Shown one piece after another: positions 34,822 through 45,824 of a stretch of 64,000 bases of DNA. Source of the DNA: Agaricus subrufescens (Eukaryota; Basidiomycota; Agaricomycetes; Agaricales; Agaricaceae); assembly GCA_029945375.1 (NCBI GenBank), contig CM057061.1, positions 1,736,001 to 1,800,000 of the forward strand, in the 5' to 3' direction. The notes below the pieces were generated by a model. The model was not told the origin of the DNA and searched no databases. It worked only from the letters and a program-made list of their open reading frames with translations. How positions within the stretch are numbered: position 1 is the first letter of the stretch; each line of letters begins with the position of its first letter. Position numbers and translations under genes: made by a program.

Positions 34822-35692
34822 GCATGCCAATGTGATTATCGATATAGTGGCGGTCACTTGTATCAGGTATTTCAATGTTTCTGAGACCTTTATTGATTTT
34901 TTTTGTATATCGAGCTTCATTGGTTTGAAGAATCTGTTATCGTACATAGGATGTGTTTCAACAAAATGTACTTCGCCCTTCTTCTTGCTGGCTTTGTTAC
35001 ATATTTGGTAAAATAAGGCGACTGAATCGATGACACCCCTTTGTACACTTTAACCAAGTGTCTGAGCTTCTTGGATGGATCTAATAGAATTTGTGACTGA
35101 CAGCATCAGCGGGTTATGATCATGAACCCCTGTTCATGGCCCCTGTGTCACGTGTCAGCCCCTCTTCCCGCCGACTCGCGTTTCATTTGTCCACCCACTG
35201 CCTCATACCTGATCATGACTAGCCCTATGGCTGCCTAGAAGCAAGAAGAGTTAGCCATGGCCTGTCACGGCTATCTATCACGGCCACTGACAGGAGAGTC
35301 TGTCAGGCCCGTGGATACGCTTGTACCATGATGTCTCCGGTTCCTCATGGACATCGATCCATCTTCCTCAAAACGCCTTTTGGTGGACCAAAGCATCATT
35401 TTCGCTTTTTACCTGCGTATGTGGTACAAACAAAAATTTTAACAAATGAACAACTTACCCATGACTCTAACACGATAACGATATGATGACAGACAACCAC
35501 CCATGAATAAAATTTCCACGTTTCCCCACTTTTTGGCTCCCATGGTGTTTGCAGGTGAGCTTCTCGTAACTCTGTGTCTGAAATACGGAGACAGCCTTTT
35601 TGTTGCCTTTTTAACTTGCACAAGCAGAGACGAGCTAATCGCCGAAACACTGATGCTGTGCTCGTAAACATTTCATGACAGTCGCTTATGTA

Positions 35693-35750
35693 CTGGTATG
35701 AAGTTGATGTATATAATGCATATATATATGCACCCATACGGTAAGCCCCG
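35693..35750 (+). pseudogene. NLR exon-3 terminal relic
   Basis: tactggtatgaagttgatgt followed by a disturbed stretch and a retained donor-like ggtaagcc reproduces the end of exon 3 in intact paralogs (YWYEVDV...DG, then gtaagc). Confidence 0.6.
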
Positions 35751-35777
35751 ATTCTGTATATGGGATTTTGATTCATA

Positions 35778-35806
35778 CTTAAGCGCTGTGACTGCGAAAT
35801 AACAGC
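35778..35806 (+). promoter_or_regulatory. Conserved NLR upstream motif (NLR-8)
   Basis: Starts cttaagcgctgtgac and ends aataacagc, 88 bp before the NLR-8 ATG. Matches the NLR-7 element in sequence and distance. Confidence 0.55.
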
Positions 35807-35893
35807 CTGCGTGGACCTTGTGAGAATGTTTGATAGTGCGGAGTTGTTCCTGCTTTGATTGGTACCGGAGGACACCACCGTCCTTGAATCTTG

Positions 35894-38276
35894 ATGCCAC
35901 CTCCTACCCCTTCCATTGTCGATCGCACAAAGAATTGGTTCAAGCTCTTAAGACGTCATTCGCGATCGTCAGCGATTCATCCCGATCTTGATGAAAACAC
36001 AGCAGCCGGTACTATTAGCCTTTGTAACGTTGCCATTGGTGATATGCACTGATGCCTTATCCCAGGCTTTTTTTCTAATGCACAAAATTTTGCTGTGAAC
36101 GGCGGGCAGTTTATCAATGAATTAAAGGTCAACTACATAAATGATGTTGTGTCGAGTCGGCAAGCAGGTGCGTACTCTCCCTCATCGTCTTCAAAGGAGA
36201 AACATTGAAATGCATCATGACAGTTTTCGAATTGCTTGAACCGTATGTCTGCCTTGATGCTACGAAAGACTCCAGTGCGCGGCATCCACCACCAAGATGC
36301 CACCCTGAGACGCGATTGAAGATTAGGGAGAGGCTGATGCAATGGCTTCTGAACGAGTATGATGAGTGGAAGATGCTGTGGGTCCGTGGATCTGCTGGTA
36401 CAGGCAAATCTGCGGTAGCACAGTCGTTTTGTGATTCCTGCGAAGAGGAGAAACATGGAGCATCATATTTCTTCTCCCGTACTGCCAACCGAAACAAACT
36501 CGAGACCCTTGTCCCAACACTCGTGTACCAGCTCGCGACAGCTATTACCGAGTATCGGTCGCTCATTGGGCACCAGCTCGCCAACAACCCACTTCTATTA
36601 CGAAATTCTCCTCCTGTACAGTTCCGCAAGCTCATTGTTGAGCCATTCGCTCGCCTCCAACGCCAGCGCCCATATCGACCCATCGTCATCATTTTGGATG
36701 GTCTTGATGAATGTGAAGGCGAGGATAATCAACTAGAGATACTTGACATGATCACAAACGCTCTTAGAACAAGCCCAGACCTCCCGCTTCGATGGCTCAT
36801 TCTGAGTCGCCCAGAAGCTCACCTCAAGGCGGCTTTTACCAGATATACACATTGTGGTCGAGAGGAGCTCACCATCGATGCCGAGTGTCGCGATGACGTA
36901 GAGAAATATACCCGGGAAGGAATTTCGCAAATCAAGGACAAGTTCAGCCAGTTTATTTCTCCTGACTGGCCTCCGGCAGATGAGTTACAGGAGCTCATTG
37001 ACAGGGTCTCAGGGCTCTTTGTTTATGCTTCCACATGTCTCAATTTCATCGGTAATCGCGACGAAGCTAACCCAGAGTCGCAGCTTAACGCTCTGTTGAC
37101 GTTCATGCGTCGTTCTTCAAACGTTGTCGCAACCCAAAACCCACTGGCTGCCCTCGATCTTCTCTATACCAGGATTCTTGAGGATATACCCCCCGACGTG
37201 TTTAAGACGACCTCACAAATCTTGGCTTATATGTCCCATCGAAACAAACTCGACGATGGTAAAGAACTTTCTTCGGCCCAGGCACTCTGCAACTTTCTTC
37301 GACTCGACCGTCACACCTTTTACAAGGCAGCACGTGGCCTTCACTCCGTTATGCTGGTTCCTGAACCCGAAGATGCCACTAATAACCAGCTACAATTCTA
37401 TCATGCTTCATTCCAAGACTTTCTCCTCGACCCCAATCGTTCTGGAAAATACGTCATTGTTGAGCAAGCAGCGCTAGCGGAAATGCTACGCTGTTTCATT
37501 TACTGGTATGATGTTGATGTGACGCACTTTCATACCAACGACGGTAAGCGTGGCCCTAGAGAAACATTATGTAAAAGTTGTTCTAACAGCCTTCAGGGTG
37601 GAAATATAATGCGGATCACGAACATAGCAGTCTTCCCGGTTTGACCTGCGCGTCCGAAGATAATAAGCTGGGACTCTCTCGAATCATAAAAGACTTCTTT
37701 GAAAATCCCTTCTCCGAAGACACGCTTAACATAAAATTGGATGTCGTTGATGGTGATATTCTCTCGCATTTCCCCACTCTCGACTTCAGATATTGGGAAG
37801 CAGGGCACATTTATCTCATCGTTTTCCTATGTCGACTCGTGAGCAGTTTCCCGCTTTCCATCCCTTTCGAGTATTGACCTATTTCCAGGATCTTTCCTCT
37901 TCATCTGTGCGCATAGAACCGTCCAGCCAAGCCGATCGTCAGCTACTAGAGTATTTCAACCAGGTGATAGGGAATGGTATTTATACTCCCGCCAAATTTC
38001 CTCTGAGACATGTAGGCCTTAAACCTCGCTGTATTGCTAAATCTGAACTGCTGCTAGGAGTCACCCGAGGATGAATGGACTCGAGAATATTTTTTTATCG
38101 GGCAAGAGGACAAGACGGTGATCGTCTGGAGAACACAGTGCCCTAGCTCGAAGAAAGACGGTATACATTCGCTTCGAGTTGATGTGGAGCCTTGTGAGGC
38201 CCAGATATCCAAATATCAGGAGTTGCTTCAAGAATTGAATTGGGATGAAGCGAAAGCAATATTGGAGATGAAATAG
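35894..38276 (+). CDS. NLR-8: NACHT NTPase
   Basis: Six exons: 35894..36008, 36066..36167, 36224..37543, 37597..37838, 37889..38011, 38058..38276; 706 residues. Starts MPPPTPSIVDRTKNWFKLL. Exon 2 gives GFFSNAQNFAVNGGQFINEL. NACHT motifs are GSAGTGKS, VIILDGLDECEG and LILSRPEAHL. The C-terminal region runs GWKYNADHEHSSLPGL to KAILEMK. Groups with NLR-3 and NLR-7. A decayed NLR piece follows 250 bp downstream, so another member once stood here. Confidence 0.92.
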
Positions 38277-38519
38277 GATGGGCGTGGTGGTGTTATAAGG
38301 GTTGCTCATGTTTGAGCCTTTCACTATTTGTGCCATCTCTACCGGTTTGTATTTGTATGTTTGTCTGATCTTGGAACACATTTCGAATGATTCAAGAGAG
38401 CGCTTTCGTGCCCTTTGTCAACTTCTCGATGCTCAGCTATTATTTGTTACAATTAGCGATTGCGAAATGACGATCATGTGAGAATACCGCCTCCGCAGCT
38501 GCTCCACCTGTCATTAAAG

Positions 38520-38935
38520 TTAACATTCAGTTACGGGAACTCATTGTTGGCCCATTTGGCGACCTTCAACTCCACTAGCCCCACAAATAAATCATTATCA
38601 TCTTGGATGATCTTGATGAGCGAGCTGGAGATACTCGACATGATCATGACGAACACTCTTCGAACGATTCCGGACCTTCCCCTCTGGTACCTTATTCTTA
38701 GCGGCCCTGAACCTCACCCCAACTTAGATGCATTTTCTGGTGTTGACTCTAGATATTGGATGCCCGACTATGTTTATATCCTCATTTGACTTTTTCGCCT
38801 GGTGAGCCGTTCCACTGTCACTCTTTTTGCAGTAGTACCTTCTTTTCCGGCTTCTATGCTTAGAATCTTCTTGTGTTACGGACTACTGACAACCAGTACA
38901 TTTCAAACGGAAGGTGTTGCTAAACCCAATCTGGC
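38520..38935 (+). pseudogene. NLR pseudogene fragment
   Basis: The piece joins decayed parts of exon 3 (about 38528-38735: RELIVGPFGDLQ, an IILDDLDE-like Walker B, then RTIPDLPLWYLILSGPEPH) directly to the end of exon 4 (about 38738-38805: VDSRYWMPDYVYIL) and an exon-5 trace (about 38865-38930, EGVAKP). Walker A, most of NACHT and exon 6 are gone. Frameshifts and stops are present. Confidence 0.8.
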
Positions 38936-39284
38936 TTGAATGAGGGAACTACATGTGCATGTGTACCCCGGAAACTATAACGGAAAAAGCCTGGATTACC
39001 AGTAGTTGAATCCAATCAATCGTGGTGTATTTTACATACGTCACCAACAACCATTGCCGCCGCCGCATCTAGTGGTCCTCGCTGTAGCATAGGTGAGAGT
39101 TTACCGTTCTCACCCCCAGCGAACAGCTTTTTATCCCCTTCGAGGGCCCTTGGTCGGACAGGTTGAATGCGCAAACGGCATCTGAGGTCCGTCACTGGAA
39201 CGCAGCTTGATTGACAGCTCAGGCACCCGAGCCGAGACGACTAATATTGTGAGAACTTTTTCAACTCCTACTGATTGATTCTTC
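38936..39284. other. NLR-9 5' region displaced by transposon
   Basis: No gene is seen. Because the transposon at 39285-43389 sits 43 bp before the NLR-9 ATG, this stretch is the original upstream region of NLR-9, now 4.1 kb away. Confidence 0.5.
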
Positions 39285-39317
39285 CAGGGGGCTAACAGCC
39301 GAGCAAGCGGTAAAATC

Positions 39318-40426
39318 CAGGGGGCTAACAGCCGAGCAAGCGATAAAATCAACCCCCTTGCAACTGACCCCCAAAAAACTTCCTAATTGGGAATTCCCAC
39401 GAGGCACTTGCAGACCCTTTGTCACCAAGGATAACACCATCGTCACATCAAGTCACATTGATATTGGCTATTGCGACGCAGAGCAGCCAGAGAGCAACTC
39501 GTTCTGCTCTTATTACAAGCCGTAGTAGATAAGTCTCGGCTCAGCTAACGATAGTACCTCTTGTGTGGAGGTCGTACTATTGATTGTATCGTTGACTGTG
39601 TTTCACTACGTGGCCGTTTCCCTGCTACCCCACTATATACTACTCAATATCATCGCTGTTCATTAAGTCGAAATCATGGCAAACCTTTGTTGTGTACTCC
39701 TCTTCGATACCGAGTGATAGCTCTTCAGCCCGTGAGATATGAATTTTACTCATCGAGGTTGGAACATCTGGTAATATACATAATTTTTGATCTTGAGGAT
39801 GGGATTGTGCATGATGCACAAGTATATGCATGAGGGCATTATACTTCCATATCGGCTTTTGTTCTTTTCCGGGTGTCAAAGTGCACAGCGTGCAGTGTAA
39901 AGGAACATTTGATCACACGGCGGACAATTAGCTGTCAAATGGAGATAAGGGGTTTGATGTCAAGCGGTTTGTCAGATCGTCGGCAATCGTTGATGCGCCA
40001 TGTCACAGGTGTGACGTGGATCCTCCTAGCATATATTAGACTACTTACTAGGCTTACCTAGAGTTAGTATAGGAAAGACAACAGGTATCAGTGCTTGTAT
40101 CGTATCTGGAAGTCCTTGTAACAGCCATAAGGCCCGTACATTGGCTCATTCATATCACTCGATTTGTGAAGCGTGACAGATGAGGTAATTGACTCCTGAT
40201 TTGACGCATCAGTATTGTACCGCTTGACATCAAACCCCGCTACTCCATTTGACAACTGTTTGTCTGCCGTGTCATCATAATTACTGACCACACAGTGATC
40301 GATTCACCAGGATACCAGCGTGATTCGAAAGGTGATGATAATACTGTAAGGTTTTTGGCTTTATTGTAGTGTTTGGGTCAGTTGCAGGGGGTTGATTTTA
40401 TCGCTTGCTCGGCTGTTAGCCCCCTG
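39318..40426 (-). mobile_element. Nested, internally deleted copy of the same transposon
   Basis: 1109 bp with the same CAG...CTG ends, inserted in inverted orientation in the left TIR of the outer element. About 39318-39911 matches the reverse complement of the outer element's right end (43389 back to about 42750), apart from a missing stretch of 34 bp near 39644. About 40274-40426 matches the outer left end. The middle of the gene is gone. In its place lies a palindromic segment (39914-40273). No coding capacity remains, so it can only move in trans. Confidence 0.88.
39914..40273. mobile_element. MITE-like palindromic segment inside the nested element
   Basis: The ends are inverted copies: acacggcggacaa at the left and the complement of acacggcagacaa at the right. 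The inverted similarity continues through ctgtcaaatgga and gtttgatgtcaagcggt. About 360 bp, no open frame. No target duplication is visible; the segment sits exactly at the deletion junction of its host element. Confidence 0.6.
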
Positions 40427-40685
40427 GTAAAATCAACCCCCTGCAACTGACCCCCCAAAACCTTCCTAATTGGGAATTCTCACGAGGCACTTGCAGATTA
40501 TTATCATCACGCTCGGAATCACGCTGAACATCACAGTGGGAATCCATCAGTCACTCTCTTGATGTGGTCAGGCAATTATGATGATTATGATCTGATCGTG
40601 ATAACATATACCCGAAGGCTTTTATCAATGTGTAGCGTATTGAAAATTGTTGGTAAATTTGAAATTTAACATTATCTCGCTATCC

Positions 40686-43162
40686 ATGACCTCTCGACCC
40701 GCGCAAGTTCTGGCAGACACACTCATCACTCTCAAAGATGGAACACGATTTCAAACACAGTATGACCACAAGCAGAAAAAGCACATTGTTGCTTGTGACA
40801 TGTGCTCGACACAAATTAGACTTGCAGCTACAGCAAATTCTGTCCGCCTGGAGCAGCACCGCGAATCATGTAAGCAGGAGCAGGAGAAACAAATGGCCAA
40901 GAGGTTCCAGCTTGCAGATCCAGTACTAGAACAGGGAAGCTCCAGTCTACCGCTTCTCAAAAATACGTCATCTTCCTTTAAATCCAACAATAGCTCACTT
41001 CGGGGCCAGGTTGAGTGCCCTGGCCAATGGATCCAATGGCCACCAGGTTCAATCTGGGCAACTTACCCTTTCCGTCTTCATGCTTCAAATAATGTTGGGT
41101 GGACACCGATCAGCTTCGATGATATCCATAATGGGCTAGTAGTCCGGGCAAAGCGATGCTGGAAACAGCTTGACGAGATTGATGGGGAAGATGCAGGCCC
41201 TTGCACGGCTTGTAAGGAGACACCCCACACAATTGAATTCAAAAATGTGGTAGAACGTGCCCGAAGAGTCAAAGACCACACCCCCTGGATGTATTTGACA
41301 GATATACAGAAGGAAAATCTAATGAGACGAATGGCCGTTACAATTCAGAAACTCCGCACACAAGTAAGTAGTATGCATACAATATATTAGTTATGGATAC
41401 TAACAAAGATCCTTTTAACAAAGATCAGTAATTCTACCCAATCTCGTCGCTTATTAAAAAATCGCATCCGGGAATATAAGCGGATTATGATGCTAATCGC
41501 ATCCAATGATATTCCCCGTCTCACTCAACTCTTGTCAGTTTCTCTCCATCACGGTAGCAGTGCTCATGCAATTATAAATCAAATTCAATGTGCACTTGAT
41601 GGTCTTTATTCACCTCGTGGTGGATTTACGCAGCGAGACCTTGATGTGGCATTTCTTTGCCAAGCCTTAGGGGGCCGACGACTCCTCTATACCCTGGGAA
41701 AATCTCATGGGCTCCCATCCCATACTACTATTCGCCGTAAAAAGATTGTCCCAAGGCTGTTACCATCCGTAGGAGTACCAATTGCCACAGAAGTCAATGC
41801 CAACATTTCCGCTTTCTTGGCCGTAATGGAAGTTAAAGGTTTTATGAAGACCGAGGGCAATTCTCGGAAATCAAGTTTTCATTTATCAGCAAGATGCTCT
41901 GAACTCACACCGACAACATCAAACACATCAAACTTTACAGTCCTCAGTCAAATTATAAAACTAGTCCCTTCCGAGAAACAACCTGGCTACTGGGAATGGG
42001 CAAAAGAGTATGTGTTACCACTAGGAAATTCAAACGGCCGAGGGAAGAAGCAGTCATTCACAATTCAAGTCCCTTCTCACCTAATCATTCCACTTGATCT
42101 TAACATGGTTTCTTACCACGATGAGCCTAGAGAAACTCGGTTACGATGGGCATTATCGAGCAAGGATTTAGAACAACAGATGACAGCGGCCTGGGGTGCT
42201 TTTTCACCTACTCTTGAGAATAGAGCTCAAGATTTCGAGTCTATACCAAAAGTGAAGAACTTGGATGTGCTTCCATATCGCAACAAAGATGGTAAGCAAC
42301 AATCTTTGACAATATATTCGATTATCTGATGGTGTGAGTTCACAGGACAAAAGTCATTTGTTTTGAACAATGTACCACACCATTTGTTCAACCGTAATAG
42401 TGTTGCGCTCCCCCCGTACCAATTGGTCCATTGCCTTCTCTGTGGGATAGAAATCAGACTCAGTGCGATGAGAGCTCATGTGGGAAAGCACATCCTCTGG
42501 GATATGCGTGGTCAGATTGAGGACCCATACCCCCGCTTTTCATCTGTACGTCATTCCTTCTGGACTTCACTATTTACTTAGTATTTCACTAGATGGGCAT
42601 TATGCCATGCGGATTTTGCGGTACTGATGGCTGCGAGACAACAGTGGCTACAGGTCCTGATGGCCGCACCATAATCATCACATCCAGTTGTATATATTAC
42701 AACAGTGAGCTTGACTACCAAGCGGCATCTCGAGGGGAAGCTGATGGCACTCTGTGTTCAAATGTTCCCTTATACTGCACGCTGTGCACTTTGACACCCG
42801 GAAAAGAACAAAAGCCGATATGGAAGTATAATGCCCTCATGCATATACTTGTGCATCATGCACAATCCCATCCTCAAGATCAAAAATTATGTATATTACC
42901 GGATGTTCCAACCTCGATGCAAGTAAAAATTCATATCTCACGGGCTGAAGAGCTATCACTCGGTATCGAAGAGGAGTACACAACAAAGGTTCGCCATGAT
43001 TTCGACTTAATGAACAGCGATGATATTGCTAAATTACCGGATGATTGGGAGGATGCTGAAGAAGTAGTATATAGTGGGGTAGCAGGGAAACGGCCACGGA
43101 GTGAAACACAGTCAACGATACAATCAGTAGTACGACCTCCACACAAGAGGTACCATCGTTAG
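40686..43162 (+). CDS. Transposon-borne cysteine/histidine-rich protein
   Basis: Four exons: 40686..41363, 41424..42291, 42346..42545, 42593..43162; 771 residues, all joins in frame. Start at MTSRPAQVL; an upstream in-frame codon exists but this ATG is the natural one. Near the N-terminus CDMCSTQIRL...HRESC could bind zinc, BED-finger-like. Residues about 215-530 form a mostly helical region of unknown type (RLLKNRIREYKRIMML, GLPSHTTIRRK, VGVPIATEVNANI). Near the C-terminus a C2H2-like CLLCGIEIRLSAMRAHVGKH is followed by CGFCGTDGC and CTLC...H clusters. It lies between the TIRs of the element and fills it, so it is the element's own gene. I see no DDE triad with confidence. It could be a divergent transposase, a DNA-binding accessory protein or cargo. 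Confidence 0.75.
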
Positions 43163-43292
43163 CTGAACCGAGACTTATCTATTACGGCTTGTAATAAGAG
43201 CAGAACGAGTTGCTCTCTGGCTGCTCTGCGTCGCAATAGCCGATATCAATGTGACTTGATGTGACGATGGTGTTATCCTTGGTGACAAAGGG

Positions 43293-43389
43293 TCTGCAAG
43301 TGCCTCGTGGGAATTCCCAATTAGGAAGTTTTTTGGGGGTCAGTTGCAAGGGGGTTGATTTTACCGCTTGCTCGGCTGTTAGCCCCCTG
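43293..43389. repeat. Right terminal inverted repeat of the outer transposon
   Basis: 97 bp, the inverted counterpart of 39285-39317 plus 40435-40497, ending gttagccccctg. Both arms include gggaattc near the inner end. Confidence 0.88.
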
Positions 43390-43431
43390 GATTCTTCCCC
43401 CATCAGTGCCATCAAGCCCAACTACAGCACA

Positions 43432-45824
43432 ATGCTGCTCCCTGCCCCCTCTGTGATGGACCGAACAAAGAATTGGTTTCTGCGGCGGCTGCCCTTGTCA
43501 GGCTCGTCTCCTGTCGCTCACCATGGGAAGAAAGGTTCGATTTCAAATACTTACTAAGCGTCCCTGTTGAACTACATTGCTAATGTGGAGGCATAGGTTT
43601 TTTCTATAAAGCTCAAGACTTTAGCGTCGATAATGCGAACTTTATCGAAGCGGATACCTACATTGATAAGGTGACTCAGGTGACATCTGGAAACCCAGGT
43701 TCGTATCTTTGTCGTTGTCATACTGAAAACGAAGCGTTGACTCATCAGCACATCAGTTTTCGAATTATTGGAGCCCTATTCGTGTCTTGAGGCCACACAA
43801 GACTCCAGTGCGAGACATCCGCCCCCTCGATGCCACGATGGAACACGATTGAAAATCAGGGATAGACTCATGGATTGGCTTCGTGACGGCGATCTTACAT
43901 GGCGGATGCTCTGGGTGCGCGGCTTCGCAGGGACAGGCAAGTCGGCTGTTGCTCAGTCGTTCGCTGAGTCTTGCGACGAGGAGAAAAGGCTGGGAGGGTC
44001 ATACTTCTTCTCTCGAACCGCAGGGAGGAACAAGCCCGAGACGGTTGTCCCCACTCTCGTTTCCCAGCTCGCTGTTTTCGTTCCCGAATATCGTGGTCTT
44101 GTAGAGCGCCTGCTTGCCAAAAACCCGTTCCTACTACAAAAGTCTTTACCTATTCAGTTTCGAAAACTTATCGTTGAACCATTCGCCATCCTCCAGCGGC
44201 ACCACCCACTTGCGCAAATCCCCATTATCCTGGACGGCCTTGATGAATGTGAAGGGGAAGATGCTCAGCTGGAATTTATAGAGTTAATTGCCAACGCTGT
44301 CCGGTTAAATCCTGATCTTCCACTTCGTTGGCTAATATGCAGTCGACCTGAACCTCACCTGAAGGATGCGTTTCTGAAACTTACAATCTGCGGTCGCGAG
44401 GAGCTCATTATTGATGCCGAATGTCGCGAGGACGTGGCCAAGTACGCTCGAGAAGAAATAATGCGAATCAAGGGGAGGTTCAGGAGATTCACTCCTCTCA
44501 ACTGGCCTCCGGAGGAACAACTGGAGGAACTTCTTGACATCGTTTCCGGCCTTTTTGTGTTTGCATCATCTTGCCTCAATTACGTTGGTGATCCGAAGGC
44601 AGCCGACCCCAAATCTCAGCTCGACAATCTATTAATCTTCATGCGTCGTTCTCAAGGCATTGTGTCCCGGAATCCTCTGGCAACCCTGGATCTCCTATAT
44701 TCACAGGTACTTGAAGACATACCACCCTCCTTATTCAAAGCGACCTCACAAATTTTGGCCTATATCACATTCAAGAACGCGATTGATGACCTAGGCCGGC
44801 TAGGTTCAGTGCAGGTACTCAGCAATTTTCTCCGCCTCGATGAACGTACGTTCTACAAGGCTGTGCATGGACTTTACTCCGTGATGGTTATACCAGATCC
44901 CGAAGATGCCGCTCGACTTCAACTGCGGTTCCATCATGCCTCATTCCTCGATTTCCTCCTCGACCCTATTCGTTCTGGAAAATTCGCTATTCAAGGGCAG
45001 AAAGCGCTACAAGATTATATAGAATGTTATATCCACTGGTATGAAGTTGATGCGACACAATTTCACACCCAGGACGGTAAGCTGACCCTCGAATTAATCT
45101 TTCACTCTGAATTGCACTTACGACTGCGACCACTAGGGTGGCATCTCCATTTACACCACAAGCATGATAGTCTACCTGGTTTGACCTGGGCTTCAGAGCA
45201 CGATCGACGGTCGATCTCTGCATCGATCACAACATTCCTCGATTGTGGTTCCTTGATATCTCGTAATAATATGAAATATGGCATGGGCGAGGTCTCCCTC
45301 TCTATCTCCGATGTTGATTTCAGATATTGGGACGCCGAAGTCATTTTTCGTCTGAGTAGGTTCTACCGACCGGTGAGACCCTTCCTCTGCTGCGCATTTT
45401 CTCAAGAATGACCTGTGAAAATTAGAGCCCTTCAGCTACTTCTTCATCTGTGCGCACAGCACCATCTGAACCCACGGACTACCAACTGCTAGATTATTTC
45501 AACCTCGTGAATAAGAATGGAATTTCTAAACCAGCCCAGTTTCCTCACGCGAAAGTAAGCGTGTAAACCTCTATTATTACTACTGGGTACTGACTCGATT
45601 ACTAGGGGTGGACACTGGGTAATCAATGGATTAGAGAGTATTTCATCATCGGGCACGGTATGAAGTCGGCGATCGTTTGGAGAACACAAACACCTACTTC
45701 GCGTTGGAGCTTTCACATCCTTCCTTGTGATAAGGAGCCGTCGGAAGCGCAGATACTTGAATACGATGATTACCTTGAGGGAATCGAGTGGGATGAAGAA
45801 AAAGCTGCTTCGGAGATGAGATAA
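43432..45824 (+). CDS. NLR-9: NACHT NTPase with transposon just upstream
   Basis: Six exons: 43432..43534, 43597..43698, 43757..45076, 45137..45372, 45426..45554, 45606..45824; 702 residues. Starts MLLPAPSVMDRTKNWFLRRL. Exon 2 gives GFFYKAQDFSVDNANFIEAD, with the GG of the motif replaced. NACHT motifs are GFAGTGKS, PIILDGLDECEG and LICSRPEPHL. Exon 5 is two codons longer than in paralogs. The C-terminus ends KAASEMR. It groups with NLR-10. The transposon's right end is at 43389, so 43 bp of original sequence separate it from the ATG; expression must use a promoter within or across the element, or be lost. Confidence 0.9.

Larger units (their letters stand above)
34822..35893. other. Intergenic NLR-7/NLR-8
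   Basis: Contains a short NLR exon-3 end relic (35693-35750) and the conserved upstream motif at 35778-35806. Otherwise nothing identifiable. Confidence 0.45.
39310..40434. repeat. 8-bp target site duplication of the nested transposon
   Basis: gtaaaatc at 39310-39317 and 40427-40434 flanks the nested copy. The word belongs to the TIR of the outer element, showing that the outer TIR was the target. Confidence 0.93.
39285..43389 (+). mobile_element. TIR DNA transposon, 8-bp TSD (hAT- or KDZ-like class)
   Basis: 4105 bp including a nested 1109-bp relative and its 8-bp duplication (about 2.99 kb without them). The right TIR is 43293-43389. The left TIR is 39285-39317 continued at 40435-40497. 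The arms run about 97 bp and begin cagggggctaacagcc. The 8-bp target duplication and CAG...CTG ends fit hAT elements and are also compatible with KDZ elements. The single spliced gene inside (40686-43162) has cysteine/histidine zinc-finger-like clusters but no DDE/hAT transposase I can recognise, so either the transposase is highly divergent or the element is mobilised in trans. Near-identity with the nested copy indicates recent activity. Confidence 0.88.
39277..43397. repeat. 8-bp target site duplication of the outer transposon
   Basis: gattcttc occurs at 39277-39284 and at 43390-43397, exactly abutting the CAG and CTG ends of the element. The perfect match fixes the element boundaries. Confidence 0.93.

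Noticed and set aside
36129..36692. 187-codon minus-strand open frame
   Set aside because: It is antisense to the Walker A/NACHT part of NLR-8 and similar antisense frames recur in paralogs because the coding strand is conserved.
39285..43389. Assignment of the TIR element firmly to hAT
   Set aside because: 8-bp TSD and CAG ends fit, but KDZ elements also fit and no hAT transposase or dimerisation motif is visible.
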